Assembly (NCBI RefSeq): GCF_001907195.1
Contig: NZ_LVWA01000009.1
Coordinates: forward strand, 124,001-188,000
Direction of reading: 5' to 3'
DNA: 64,000 nucleotides
Source: Pontibacter flavimaris
GTDB lineage: Bacteria > Bacteroidota > Bacteroidia > Cytophagales > Hymenobacteraceae
Both the position numbers and the translations under genes were made by a program. The notes beneath the pieces are model-generated. The model searched no databases, was not told where the DNA came from, and worked only from the letters and a program-made list of their open reading frames with translations. Positions 17,426 to 25,845 of this stretch are shown one piece after another; position 1 is the first letter of the stretch; every line of letters begins with the position of its first letter.

Positions 17426-18679
17426 GTGATGTCCAATCTCCCCCAACAAACAGTTTCATCCTTAATGATTGATAGCCACGATGCATTACATAAAGACCTG
17501 GAAGCGGTAAGGCAAATCCTGGTTGTACCCACCATACTCAACGTGATTTGCGAGACCACAGGCATGGGTTTCGCGGCCGTGGCGCGCGTAACCCACGACA
17601 GGTGGCTGGCCTGCAGCGTGCGGGACGACGTGCAGTTTGGTCTGGAGGCCGGCGGAGAGCTGCAGGTCGAGACCACGCTCTGCAACGAGATACGAGACCA
17701 CCGCAACCCGATCGTGATTGATTGTGTGGCAGAAGACCCGCTGTACAAAGATCACCACACACCCCGGATATACGGCCTGCAAAGCTACATCTCTATTCCC
17801 ATCATCCTTAAAAACGGGGCTTTCTTCGGGACACTGTGCGCGATAGATACCAAGCCGGCTAAACTGAACAATGACAAGGTGATCGGCATGTTTACCATGT
17901 TCGCGGAGCTGCTGGCCTTTCACCTGCAGAGCCTCGAACTACTGGAGCGCAGCCAGGTGGCCGCCTTTGAGCTACAGCATGAGAACAAGGCCCTGACACA
18001 GGAGAACTTCGACCTGGAGAGTTTTGTCTACACCGCCTCCCACGACCTGAAGTCCCCTGTCTCCAACATCGAGGGCCTGCTCAACGAGTTATCCGAGGTC
18101 ATTGCCAGAGAGCACCTGGACAAAGCGGATGTACGGCAGCTTATACATATGATGCGGCACTCGCTTAAGCGCTTCGCCGTGACGATAAAGGACCTGACAA
18201 CCATTGTGGAGGTGGATAAGAACAGTGACAGCGCGGACACAGAGGAAATAAACCTGCAAGAGGTAGTGGAGCACGTAAAGTATGACCTGGTAAGTATGAT
18301 CGCCTCGTCCGGTGCTAAAATAGAAGTGGACTGCGAGGAGGGGCTTGTACTTTACTTCTCTAAAAAGAACTTCCGCAGCATTATCTACAACCTCCTGAGC
18401 AACGCCATAAAGTATAGATCGCCGGACAGGACTCCGGAGGTGCTGCTAAAAATGGGCATGGTGGATGGAAAGGTCCAATTGTCGGTTACGGACAACGGCA
18501 TGGGCATTCCGGTTGAAAAGCAGGACAAGGTCTTCACCATGTTCAGGCGCTTCCATGACCACGTGGAAGGAAGCGGCCTCGGCTTATACATCGTAAAAAG
18601 GATTCTGGATAACAGCAGGAAGCAAATCCGGTTTCGTAGCAGCGCAGCGGAAGGCACCACCTTTACGATCACCTTCTAA
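17426..18679 (+). CDS. GAF-domain sensor histidine kinase
   Basis: A 417-residue cytoplasmic sensor kinase. The GAF domain spans about residues 25-165 (GMGFAAVARVTHDRWLACSV, RIYGLQSYISIPI). A short coiled coil leads to the phosphoacceptor histidine in YTASHDLKSPVSNIEGLL. The ATPase part has the N box IYNLLSNAIKYRS, G1 VTDNGMGIP and G2 GSGLGLYIVKRI. It has no membrane helix, so the signal is cytoplasmic (small molecule, light or redox). The GAF lacks an obvious bilin cysteine. No response regulator is adjacent, so it is an orphan. Confidence 0.92.
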   Translation: MMSNLPQQTVSSLMIDSHDALHKDLEAVRQILVVPTILNVICETTGMGFAAVARVTHDRWLACSVRDDVQFGLEAGGELQVETTLCNEIRDHRNPIVIDCVAEDPLYKDHHTPRIYGLQSYISIPIILKNGAFFGTLCAIDTKPAKLNNDKVIGMFTMFAELLAFHLQSLELLERSQVAAFELQHENKALTQENFDLESFVYTASHDLKSPVSNIEGLLNELSEVIAREHLDKADVRQLIHMMRHSLKRFAVTIKDLTTIVEVDKNSDSADTEEINLQEVVEHVKYDLVSMIASSGAKIEVDCEEGLVLYFSKKNFRSIIYNLLSNAIKYRSPDRTPEVLLKMGMVDGKVQLSVTDNGMGIPVEKQDKVFTMFRRFHDHVEGSGLGLYIVKRILDNSRKQIRFRSSAAEGTTFTITF

Positions 18680-18687
18680 AGCCAGCT

Positions 18688-19335
18688 TCATAGCTCCCTA
18701 TTCACCAGCGCCAGCGTTTCGGGGTGCAAAGTATGGCCGCCCCCGAAAGTATAAACCTGCGGTCTGATGCCTAATTCCTGCATCAGCTGTTGCTTACGCT
18801 GCAGGGTTTCCGGAGTGATAAATTCATCCTGGGTACCATAAACCAGGGCCACGGGTAGGTTAGAGAAAGCGGCTTTTCCGTTGGCAAAGTCGATATCCTC
18901 GGGGAATGAGGCGGCCCAAAGTATGAGCCGGTGCACGGGTACGTTTCGCGTGGCCAGCCAACGGCTAACGGTAGCCCCGCCCTGGGAGAAGCCCAGCACT
19001 GTTACGCGCACATTCTGCGGCAACTGGCGCAGCTGCTCCTGCAAGAGCAGGTTCAGGTAGCTGGCCTGGTCCTCAATCTCAGAAAGCCGGTCTTCCTTGG
19101 TCATCCAGGTGGCGCCTACACGGCCCGAGAACCGCTCCAGGTAAAACCGTGATAGTGCCTCCGGGGCTACCACCAGCGTCTGCCCGTCGTCCAGCACGCT
19201 GAAGTGCCGCAGGAAGAAGCGCGCCAGCTGCCCATAGCCGTGGCACACGATCCAGAGGTCCGTTATACTTTCAGAAGGCGTGCCCAAAGTATAGTAGCGG
19301 GCCGTGCGGGGCACGGTAAGGCTGTATTCATTCAT
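18688..19335 (-). CDS. alpha/beta hydrolase, phospholipase/carboxylesterase type
   Basis: A 215-residue soluble esterase-like protein. The oxyanion region is LWIVCHGYGQLARFF, the nucleophile elbow VLGFSQGGATVSRW (about residue 115), the acid in VYGTQDEFITPE and the histidine in FGGGHTLHPETL. The short length and GFSQGG match the carboxylesterase/phospholipase (YpfH/acyl-protein thioesterase) family. It converges on the histidine kinase gene. Confidence 0.88.
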   Translation of the reverse strand: MNEYSLTVPRTARYYTLGTPSESITDLWIVCHGYGQLARFFLRHFSVLDDGQTLVVAPEALSRFYLERFSGRVGATWMTKEDRLSEIEDQASYLNLLLQEQLRQLPQNVRVTVLGFSQGGATVSRWLATRNVPVHRLILWAASFPEDIDFANGKAAFSNLPVALVYGTQDEFITPETLQRKQQLMQELGIRPQVYTFGGGHTLHPETLALVNREL

Positions 19336-19435
19336 GATCTAAAGATAGGCGCATTTGGGATTTATACTTCCATTACCCTTATCCAGGTGGATTACCAAGT
19401 ATAACGTATACCTGGACACAGGGCCAATCAAGCTC

Positions 19436-19548
19436 AACTTTCTAACTTCCCAACCTTCTAACTTCCCAACCTTCTAACCTTCTAACTTCCCAACCTTCTA
19501 ACCTTCTAACTCCCAAACTCCCAAACTCCCAAACTCTCTAACTCTCTA
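19436..19548. repeat. Tandem CTTCTAACTTCCCAAC word array
   Basis: About 113 bases of TTCTAACTTCCCAACC and CCCAAACT words in tandem, degrading to CTCTAACTCTC and running directly into the cdd stop codon (CTA at 19546). It lies between the convergent-side promoter region of the hydrolase and the 3' end of cdd. It is the longest block of this word family in the window. Confidence 0.85.
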
Positions 19549-20028
19549 CAGGTGGTCTGGTGTGAACTGGAAGGGCAGCAGGTCGGCTACGCACTCAAAG
19601 CGGTAGAAACGGCCGTTGGGAGCCTGCAACAGGACGGGTATGGGCTCCTGCTGGCGGAACTCGTACTCCGCCATTACCTGGCGACAAGCCCCGCAGGGCA
19701 TAGCTGGCACAAACTGCTGCTCGTGGCGGCGGCGTGCGGTTACGGCCAGCAGCTTTATCCTGGCTTTGGGGTGATGCGCGCTCAGGGCAAACAGGGCGGT
19801 GCGCTCTGCGCAGAGGCCCGACGGGTATGCCGCATTCTCCTGGTTGCTGCCTTTAAACAGCGTGCCGTCCTCCAGCAGCAGGGCCGCCCCCACCAGAAAA
19901 TTGGAATAGGGAGCGTAAGCGTCGTTGGCGGCCTCCCGGGCAAGCTGCATGGCCTGCTCCTCCTCCGGCGACAGCTCCTGCGGCTCCAGCACATCCACAC
20001 TTATTTCAATATTCAGTTTACTTGCCAT
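19546..20028 (-). CDS. cdd: cytidine deaminase
   Basis: A 160-residue zinc enzyme of pyrimidine salvage converting cytidine to uridine. Its zinc and catalytic residues are the CAER motif in GLCAERTALFAL (catalytic glutamate) and PCGACRQVMAEY. The substrate-binding AYAPYSNFLVGAALLLEDG precedes them. Length fits the tetrameric class, slightly long at the N-terminus. The stop codon is embedded in the word array described next to it. Confidence 0.95.
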   Translation of the reverse strand: MASKLNIEISVDVLEPQELSPEEEQAMQLAREAANDAYAPYSNFLVGAALLLEDGTLFKGSNQENAAYPSGLCAERTALFALSAHHPKARIKLLAVTARRRHEQQFVPAMPCGACRQVMAEYEFRQQEPIPVLLQAPNGRFYRFECVADLLPFQFTPDHL

Positions 20029-20157
20029 TTCGTATCAGGTCGGTTCAAAAATCAGAAAAGGGCTATAAATTTAAGCTTATATTCTGATAAAACCATACTT
20101 AACCTTTGCCTTGCACCATGTAATTTCTAACTTATGGGCAAACACCACAACCTCACT

Positions 20158-21510
20158 ATGAAGAAGATCCTGCTTCTGGGAGCCGGCCGCTCGGCTTCGT
20201 CGCTAATAAAATATTTATTTGATAACGCCACCGCCGAGAACTGGCACATCACCATTGGCGATATAAGTATAACGCACCTGCAACCGCTCGTGGAACCCAT
20301 TTCTTTTGCTCAGGCAATTACCTTTAACGTGCACGATGCCAAGCAACGGGCTGCGGAGGTAGGCAAGGCCGACCTGGTGATCTCGCTGCTGCCGGCCATT
20401 TTTCATATCGAGGTGGCGCGGGAGTGCCTCAAGCAAGAGAAGCACCTGATCACGGCCAGCTACGTGTCGCCGGACTTTCTGGCGCTGCACGCCGAGGCCC
20501 AGCAGAAGAACCTGACGATCCTGATGGAATCCGGCCTGGACCCGGGCATCGACCACATGTCGGCCATGCGCGTGATCAAAAGTATAAAAGATGCGGGTGG
20601 CAAGCTCACCTCGTTTAAGTCGTATACTGGCGGCCTGGTCGCACCGGAGTCGGATAACAACCCGTGGAACTATAAGTTTACCTGGAACCCGCGCAACGTG
20701 GTGCTGGCGGGGCAGGGCACGGCCAAGTATATCAAAGAAGGGCAGTACAAGTATATTCCGTACCATAAGCTGTTTCAGCGTACCGATGAATTCTACGTGG
20801 AGGGCTACGGCCATTTCGAGGGCTACGCCAACCGCGACTCCCTGAGCTACCGCGAACCCTACGGCCTGCTCGACATCCCCACCATGCTGCGGGGCACCCT
20901 GCGCCGCAAAGGCTATTGCAAGGCCTGGGACGCATTCGTGCAGCTCGGCCTTACCGACGACAGCTATACCCTGGATGGCTCAGAACGCATGACCTACCGC
21001 ACCTTTGTGGAGTCTTTCCTGCCGCCTGCCGCCTCGCCCGAGCAAAGTATGGCAGAGCGCTTGAGTCTATACTTAGGTATCCCTGCGGAAGGTGAGGTGA
21101 TGCAGAAACTGGAGTGGTTGGGGCTGTTTGAAGATACACCTGTAAGTATGGAAGCTGCTACGCCGGCACAAATCCTCGAAAAGATCCTGAAAGAAAAGCT
21201 AAGCCTTACGCCGGGCGACAAGGACATGATCGTGATGCAGCACCAGTTCGGGTATGAGCTGAACGGTGAGCTGCGCGAGGTAACCTCCACGTTGGTGGCA
21301 TTGGGCGAGGACGAGGTACAGACCGCCATGGCGAAAACCGTCGGTTTGCCGGTAGGCATACTGGCCAGGCTGCTGTTGCAGGGCAAAATCACGCACCGTG
21401 GCGTGGTGATTCCGATCTACCCGGAGCTGTACGAGCCGGTGCTGGCGGAGCTGGAGGAGTATGGAATTACCTTTGTGGAAACCGAGAGGGTGGTGGAGCG
21501 AAGTATATAA
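20158..21510 (+). CDS. saccharopine dehydrogenase-like NAD(P)-dependent oxidoreductase
   Basis: A 450-residue protein with an N-terminal Rossmann fold (MKKILLLGAGRSASSLIKYL) and the saccharopine-dehydrogenase C-terminal domain (SGLDPGIDHMSAMRVI, KLTSFKSYTGGLVAPE). In other organisms this family joins or cleaves lysine and 2-oxoglutarate or acts in related amino-acid steps; the exact role here is unknown. I chose the ATG at 20158, which starts right at the Rossmann strand; an in-frame ATG at 20134 would add eight residues. It stands alone, 60 bases before an NTF2-like gene. Confidence 0.85.
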   Translation: MKKILLLGAGRSASSLIKYLFDNATAENWHITIGDISITHLQPLVEPISFAQAITFNVHDAKQRAAEVGKADLVISLLPAIFHIEVARECLKQEKHLITASYVSPDFLALHAEAQQKNLTILMESGLDPGIDHMSAMRVIKSIKDAGGKLTSFKSYTGGLVAPESDNNPWNYKFTWNPRNVVLAGQGTAKYIKEGQYKYIPYHKLFQRTDEFYVEGYGHFEGYANRDSLSYREPYGLLDIPTMLRGTLRRKGYCKAWDAFVQLGLTDDSYTLDGSERMTYRTFVESFLPPAASPEQSMAERLSLYLGIPAEGEVMQKLEWLGLFEDTPVSMEAATPAQILEKILKEKLSLTPGDKDMIVMQHQFGYELNGELREVTSTLVALGEDEVQTAMAKTVGLPVGILARLLLQGKITHRGVVIPIYPELYEPVLAELEEYGITFVETERVVERSI

Positions 21511-21570
21511 AGTATGCTAGGTAAGACAAGTGAGTCTCAGAGCCTCTCCTATACTTTTTAAAATTGATTT

Positions 21571-21957
21571 ATGGATATGGAAGAACAACAGCGGCAGGTA
21601 ATAGAGCATTACATTAGTGCTTACAACTCGTTTGACGTGGCCGGAATGGTACAGGACCTGCATCCGGACATCGTTTTTGAGAATATTTCTGATGGTGCCA
21701 CCAACCTTAAGATTCAGGGTATTTCCGGTTTCCGGCAGCATGCGGAGAATGCGGCGCAGTACTTCCGGGAGCGGGAACAGCGGGTGAAAAGCATCAGCTT
21801 TCAGGATGGCATAGCCGAGGTGGCCATTGATTACGAAGGCACGGTGGCCGTGGACCTGCCCAACGGCATGCAGGCGGGAGAAAAAGTAAGTATGGAAGGA
21901 AAGTCTATCTTCTACTTCTCCGGCCATAAGATCATCCGGCTGCAGGATATCAGTTGA
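21571..21957 (+). CDS. NTF2-like/SnoaL-type small protein
   Basis: A 128-residue protein with the cone-shaped alpha+beta NTF2 fold signature: EHYISAYNSFDVAGMVQDLH, followed by DIVFENISDG and a terminal strand KSIFYFSGHKIIRLQDI. The family includes ketosteroid isomerases and SnoaL-type cyclases but many members have no known activity. Asp31 and the surrounding pattern do not identify a substrate. It converges on the TrmN6-like gene. Confidence 0.75.
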   Translation: MDMEEQQRQVIEHYISAYNSFDVAGMVQDLHPDIVFENISDGATNLKIQGISGFRQHAENAAQYFREREQRVKSISFQDGIAEVAIDYEGTVAVDLPNGMQAGEKVSMEGKSIFYFSGHKIIRLQDIS

Positions 21958-21974
21958 AGCCGCAGGTTATACTT

Positions 21975-22691
21975 TCAAAGGTATAGATAGTATGGCTGCA
22001 ACAGCTGCCTGAACTCGGAAGTATAGGTTACCTTATCCTCCTCCCGGATAAAGAAGTCTTTCAAAACAGGCGCTGTTTCCGGAGCAAAAGTATACGTCTG
22101 GATGTGGCGGATGCACTTGCCGCCATGATAGGTAAACACCTGCAGCGCCTCCTGCAAGTATAAATCAGAGGCTTTGGCCAGCCCGGCAAAGTATAAAGCT
22201 TCGGCGGGAGGCAGCAGCAAGTATAACCTCCCCTGCTCGGTCAGGTGCTGCTGGGCGAAGAATAAGATGTCCTCAAAAAGCAGTTCTCCGGTGTGCTTGG
22301 CGGTGTTCCTGGCTGCGTCCGGTGATTTGAGCGAGCTCAGGAAGAAAGGCGGGTTGGAAAGTATAAGGTCATACTTCGGGCGCTCCTGCCTGGCAAACTC
22401 CTGCAGGCTTTGTTGGTGCAAGTGCAGCCGCTCAGACCAGGGGCTGGCGGCAAAGTTCTCCTGCGCCTGTTGCTGTGCCTCCGGGTTGATCTCCACGGCA
22501 TCTATACTTGCCCCGCTGCGCTGCGCCACCATCAGCGAGAGCAGCCCCGTGCCCGTGCCAATATCCAGTATCCGCTGCGCCTCCCCAACCTCCACATAGG
22601 CCCCGAACACGCAGGAATCGGTGCATACCTTCATGGCGCACCTGTCCTGCTCCACCCGGAACTGCTTGAACTGAAAGTATGAATTGGGCAC
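21975..22691 (-). CDS. trmN6: tRNA1(Val) (adenine37-N6)-methyltransferase-like protein
   Basis: A SAM-dependent N6-adenine methyltransferase of the TrmN6/YfiC group, predicted to modify A37 of tRNA-Val. The SAM motif is ILDIGTGTGLLSLMVAQR; the N6-adenine catalytic motif is LILSNPPFFLSSLKSP. The N-terminal YFQFKQFRVEQDRCAMKVCT is typical of the family. I chose the GTG at 22691, which gives 238 residues, the usual length. The open frame extends to 22817 but that upstream part runs through an inverted repeat and has no family similarity that I can see. It contains many AAGTATA words within the coding region. Confidence 0.85.
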   Translation of the reverse strand: MPNSYFQFKQFRVEQDRCAMKVCTDSCVFGAYVEVGEAQRILDIGTGTGLLSLMVAQRSGASIDAVEINPEAQQQAQENFAASPWSERLHLHQQSLQEFARQERPKYDLILSNPPFFLSSLKSPDAARNTAKHTGELLFEDILFFAQQHLTEQGRLYLLLPPAEALYFAGLAKASDLYLQEALQVFTYHGGKCIRHIQTYTFAPETAPVLKDFFIREEDKVTYTSEFRQLLQPYYLYL

Positions 22692-22700
22692 GGGGAGGTC

Positions 22701-22852
22701 GTTATTGGTTAATCGTTGTTCGTTATTAGTTATGAGTGTGGGGCTGAAGCGAGGAAAAATGTTGTGCCTCTCGTGTGCAGCTTTGGCTGTTCGTAAAAGA
22801 ATTTGACGCTTATACATGCTCGAATAACGAACAACTAATAACGAATAACCAA
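22701..22852. repeat. Inverted word repeat (GTTATTAG / AATAACGA)
   Basis: The left arm 22701-22733 and the right arm 22821-22852 are imperfect reverse complements, each built of GTTATTAGTT/AACTAATAACG-like words. It separates rnhA from the TrmN6-like gene on the same strand and enters the extended open frame of the latter. Confidence 0.75.
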
Positions 22853-22856
22853 GCTA

Positions 22857-23321
22857 TCAACTCGGCTGGCACGCCCCGGACTCGAAGCCCTGGTCGATGA
22901 GAAGGTTAGGGGAGAGGGCGCTGTTTACCGCCAGCACGTCGCAGCGCTCATTTTCGGGATGGCCGGCGTGGCCGCGTATCCATACAAATTTTACCTTATG
23001 CTTAGGGTACACGCGCAGGAAACGGGACCACAGGTCGGCGTTGGCTTTGCCTTTAAAGCCTTTCTTCTGCCAGCCAAACACCCAGCCCTTTTCCACGGCA
23101 TCCACCACATACTTGGAGTCGGAGTAAACGGTAACCGGCATGCCGGGCTTTGTAATCGCCTCCAGCCCCTTGATCACGGCCAGCAGCTCCATGCGGTTGT
23201 TGGTTGTTTTACGGAATCCCTCTGTCAGTTCTTTCTCGTGCTGCTTCCAGCGCAGAATGGTGCCGTAGCCCCCCGGTCCCGGGTTGCCGCGCGAGGCTCC
23301 GTCAGTGAATAATTCGATCAT
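22857..23321 (-). CDS. rnhA: ribonuclease HI
   Basis: A 154-residue enzyme that cleaves the RNA strand of RNA-DNA hybrids. The four acidic catalytic residues are all visible: D in ELFTDGASRGNPGPGG, E in NNRMELLAVIKGLE, D in VYSDSKYVVDAVEKG and the last D in NERCDVLA. The basic-handle segment WVFGWQKKGFKGKANADLW is present. Length is normal. It is flanked on both sides by inverted word repeats. Confidence 0.96.
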   Translation of the reverse strand: MIELFTDGASRGNPGPGGYGTILRWKQHEKELTEGFRKTTNNRMELLAVIKGLEAITKPGMPVTVYSDSKYVVDAVEKGWVFGWQKKGFKGKANADLWSRFLRVYPKHKVKFVWIRGHAGHPENERCDVLAVNSALSPNLLIDQGFESGACQPS

Positions 23322-23327
23322 GTACTT

Positions 23328-23400
23328 AAATGAGTGAATGAGTGAATGGGTGCATGAGCGAATGCTTAAAATTCACTCAGTCGCTCATTCACTCATTCAA
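23328..23400. repeat. Inverted word repeat (GAATGAGT / ACTCATTC)
   Basis: The left arm is a tandem of GAGTGAAT words (23328-23363), the right arm the inverse ATTCACTCAGTCGCTCATTC and continuation to 23400. It can form a hairpin just upstream of rnhA and just after the MarC stop. Confidence 0.8.
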
Positions 23401-23402
23401 AA

Positions 23403-23963
23403 TTACAAATTCGTTTTAAACAGTTTGATAGCGATGGCGAGCAGGATGACACCGAAGACCTTGCGCAGCACGTCGGCCCCGCCCTTGCCCAGTTTAGCCT
23501 CAATCCAGCTGCTCGATTTGAGCACGATGTACACGAACACCAGGTTGATCACAATGCCTACCAACACGTTGGGCAGCGAGTAAGCAGCCCGTAGCGAGAG
23601 CAGCGTGGTCATGGTGCCGGCCCCCACGATAAGCGGAAAGGCCAGCGGCACAATGGAGCCGCTTTTGGTATCCGGATCGGTATGGAAGAAGTCCTTGCCC
23701 AGGATCATCTCCAGGCCGATCAGGAAGATGATAATGGCACCGGCCATGGCGAACGACTCAAAGTCGATGCCGAAGAGCTTCAGGATGGACTGCCCCAGAA
23801 ACAGAAATGCGATCATCAGGATACCCGAGATAATGGTGGCCTTCTCCGACTCGATCCTGCCTTCGCGCTTGCGCAGGTTGATGATGATCGGGATGGAGCC
23901 GATGATATCGATCACGGCGAACAGCGTGAGCGTAACAGAGGCTATCTCTTTGATGCTAAACAT
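23403..23963 (-). CDS. MarC-family integral membrane protein
   Basis: A 186-residue protein with about six membrane helices and the family sequence ASVTLTLFAVIDIIGSIPII near the start and VPLAFPLIVGAGTMTTLLSL in the middle. MarC proteins (UPF0056) are widespread but their transport substrate is unknown; despite the name they are not shown to give multidrug resistance. Length and helix count are normal. Confidence 0.9.
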   Translation of the reverse strand: MFSIKEIASVTLTLFAVIDIIGSIPIIINLRKREGRIESEKATIISGILMIAFLFLGQSILKLFGIDFESFAMAGAIIIFLIGLEMILGKDFFHTDPDTKSGSIVPLAFPLIVGAGTMTTLLSLRAAYSLPNVLVGIVINLVFVYIVLKSSSWIEAKLGKGGADVLRKVFGVILLAIAIKLFKTNL

Positions 23964-23967
23964 AGAC

Positions 23968-24080
23968 AGTTAGAGAGTTAAAGATTTAGAGAGTTAGAGA
24001 GTCAGGCAAAATTGGAAAATCAGCAGTTCTAGGATGCAAAAGAACTCCTAATCGCTCTAACTCCCAAACTCTTTAACTCT
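23968..24080. repeat. Inverted word repeat (GTTAGAGAG / CTCTAACT)
   Basis: The left arm is AGTTAGAGAGTTAAAGATTT and following words (23968-24003). The right arm is CTCTAACTCCCAAACTCTTT (24056-24080), directly before the 3' end of the aminotransferase gene. It is the same word family as at 1.6, 5.35, 19.5 and 25.8 kb. Confidence 0.75.
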
Positions 24081-24082
24081 GC

Positions 24083-25144
24083 TTAGGCGTAATAATGCAG
24101 GAAAAAGCGCTTCAGCTCCTCGTATTCCTCATCCTCTATGGCCGGGAAGTTGGCGATGCGGAACGTGGTGCGTGCCCAGGGGCCGTAGCCGTTGCCCAGG
24201 CGGATGTTGTGGTGCAGGGCGCGCTTCTTGGCATCTTCTATTAATTTGTCGTTACCTGCCAGCGTAATCACCGTTTTGGAACGTACTTCCTCGTTTTCCA
24301 CCAGCGGCTTAAAGTCGTCGAACTGCTCAAAGAAAGTATACAGGTCCTGGGCGCGGTCGGTCAGGTGCTGGTCTATGCCTTTGATAAAGGGCCGGTCCTC
24401 GAGCATGCGCTTGAGCAGGTAAATGTTGAGCTCGTTGGGCGTATGCGTGGTCTGGTAGTTCAGCATTTTCTCATAGATGGGCACCAGGCTGTTGTAATGG
24501 TTGCGCTCGGCCATCTTCTTCGCCCTGAAAATAGAGCGCGGCGAGCAGGCTATCACCGCCAGGCCCGGCGGCAGGCCAAAGCACTTCTGCACCGAGGCAA
24601 ACCAGATGTCGGCCTTGATCAGTTTCAGGTTCAGTCCGGCCATGGAGGAGGTCGCGTCCACGGCAATCAGGGTGTCGCGGAAGCGGTTGTGCAGGTTCAG
24701 GATAGTGGTGGGGCTTACCTGCGTGCCGTTGGAGGTTTCGTTCTGCGTAAAGCAGATCAGCTCGGTGTCGGCGCTTATTTGCAGCTCGCTCACCGGCATC
24801 GGCTCATTAAAATCGAACTGGAGCCCCTCTGCGGCGGGGCGCAGCTTTTTGGCGTATTCAAACCACTTCTGCCCAAACGAGCCATTGTAAATGTGGTAGC
24901 TCTTGTGCTTGGTAAGGCTCTGAATCAGGATCTCCCAGCACTCAGTGGCCGATGAGGTGAAGAAAATATAGTAATCCTGCGGGATGTTGAGCTTGCGCTT
25001 GATGGAGCCAACCACTGCCCGCGACACCTGCACAAACTGCTCGCCCCGGTGTGGGGTGCTCAGAATACCCTCATCGTAGGCATCTACAAGGTAGGTGCGC
25101 ACTTCAGGGTATACTTTGGAGGGGCCGGGATAGAAGTTGAGCAT
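24083..25144 (-). CDS. class V aminotransferase (phosphoserine/alanine-glyoxylate type)
   Basis: A 353-residue PLP enzyme of fold type I. It opens MLNFYPGPSKVYPEVRTYL; the family's GPS motif is followed by STPHRGEQFVQV. The PLP lysine is in WFASVQKCFGLPPG (about residue 190). The C-terminal GNGYGPWARTTFRIANFP positions the substrate carboxylate. Resemblance to SerC-type enzymes suggests serine biosynthesis, but no serA is nearby and the SerC signature is not complete, so the substrate is left open. Confidence 0.85.
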   Translation of the reverse strand: MLNFYPGPSKVYPEVRTYLVDAYDEGILSTPHRGEQFVQVSRAVVGSIKRKLNIPQDYYIFFTSSATECWEILIQSLTKHKSYHIYNGSFGQKWFEYAKKLRPAAEGLQFDFNEPMPVSELQISADTELICFTQNETSNGTQVSPTTILNLHNRFRDTLIAVDATSSMAGLNLKLIKADIWFASVQKCFGLPPGLAVIACSPRSIFRAKKMAERNHYNSLVPIYEKMLNYQTTHTPNELNIYLLKRMLEDRPFIKGIDQHLTDRAQDLYTFFEQFDDFKPLVENEEVRSKTVITLAGNDKLIEDAKKRALHHNIRLGNGYGPWARTTFRIANFPAIEDEEYEELKRFFLHYYA

Positions 25145-25224
25145 GAGGCGGTAATTTATATAGTTTTCACACTATATTATAGAAATTGTATTTAATGAAC
25201 CTATAACGATGCAGGTTGCCAAAA

Positions 25225-25671
25225 TCATACATTAAAGCCGATCTGTTTTGGCTTCAGGCGCTCAAAATACTGCAGCGCAAGCCGGTAGCTCTCCAGCCCG
25301 AAGCCGCTGATGCTGCCTTTGCAGTAAGGCGCGATCATACTTTTCTGCCGCCAGGCCTCCCGGGCATGAACATTGGAAATATGCACTTCCACCACCGGCG
25401 TGTCGATGGCCCTGATGGCATCCGAAAGCGCCACCGACGTATGGGTGTAGGCACCGGCGTTAAACACGATGCCCTTGTGGCTAAAGCCCACCTCGTGCAG
25501 CTTGTCGATCAATACGCCTTCCGTGTTCGACTGGAAATACGAGAGCTCCAGCACCGGAAACGCCGCTTTCAGCTCCTCAAAATAATCTTCGAAGGAGCGG
25601 CTGCCGTATACTGATTTCTCGCGCACCCCCAGCAGGTTCAGGTTCGGGCCGTTCAGGATGAGTATCTTCAT
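25225..25671 (-). CDS. aroQ: type II 3-dehydroquinate dehydratase
   Basis: A 148-residue shikimate-pathway enzyme converting 3-dehydroquinate to 3-dehydroshikimate. It opens KILILNGPNLNLLGVREKSV, with the catalytic tyrosine in the next loop (SVYGSRSF). The catalytic histidine is in PVVEVHISNVHAREAWRQKS, and FNAGAYTHTSVALSDAI is the substrate loop. The ATG at 25671 is chosen because it begins at the first family strand; an ATG five codons upstream is also open. It diverges from xerD, a usual Bacteroidota arrangement. Confidence 0.95.
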   Translation of the reverse strand: MKILILNGPNLNLLGVREKSVYGSRSFEDYFEELKAAFPVLELSYFQSNTEGVLIDKLHEVGFSHKGIVFNAGAYTHTSVALSDAIRAIDTPVVEVHISNVHAREAWRQKSMIAPYCKGSISGFGLESYRLALQYFERLKPKQIGFNV

Positions 25672-25803
25672 AGTTAAAGTATGCAAACTTCCAAAGCTAC
25701 AAAGGTAAGGATTAACTATCTTTGCGTGATAAAAATTGTTTAATTGTTGGCCGGTTAAATTGGTAAATGTTTGGGCAGAGGGTACGAAAAGTATACTTCC
25801 CCG

Positions 25804-25843
25804 ACTTTCTAACTTTTTAACTTTCTAACTTTCTAACTCCCAA
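25804..25843. repeat. CTTTCTAACTT word tandem before xerD
   Basis: A run of ACTTTCTAACTTTTTAACTT and similar words ends at the xerD start codon. It is one arm only; no inverted partner is close by. Confidence 0.65.
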
Positions 25844-25845
25844 CC

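Noticed and set aside
19436..19548. Tandem word array as CRISPR
   Set aside because: Units are 8-16 bases with no unique spacers between them.
20134..20157. Upstream start for the saccharopine-dehydrogenase-like gene
   Set aside because: It would add eight residues ahead of the Rossmann strand with no family support; the ATG at 20158 fits better, though it cannot be excluded.
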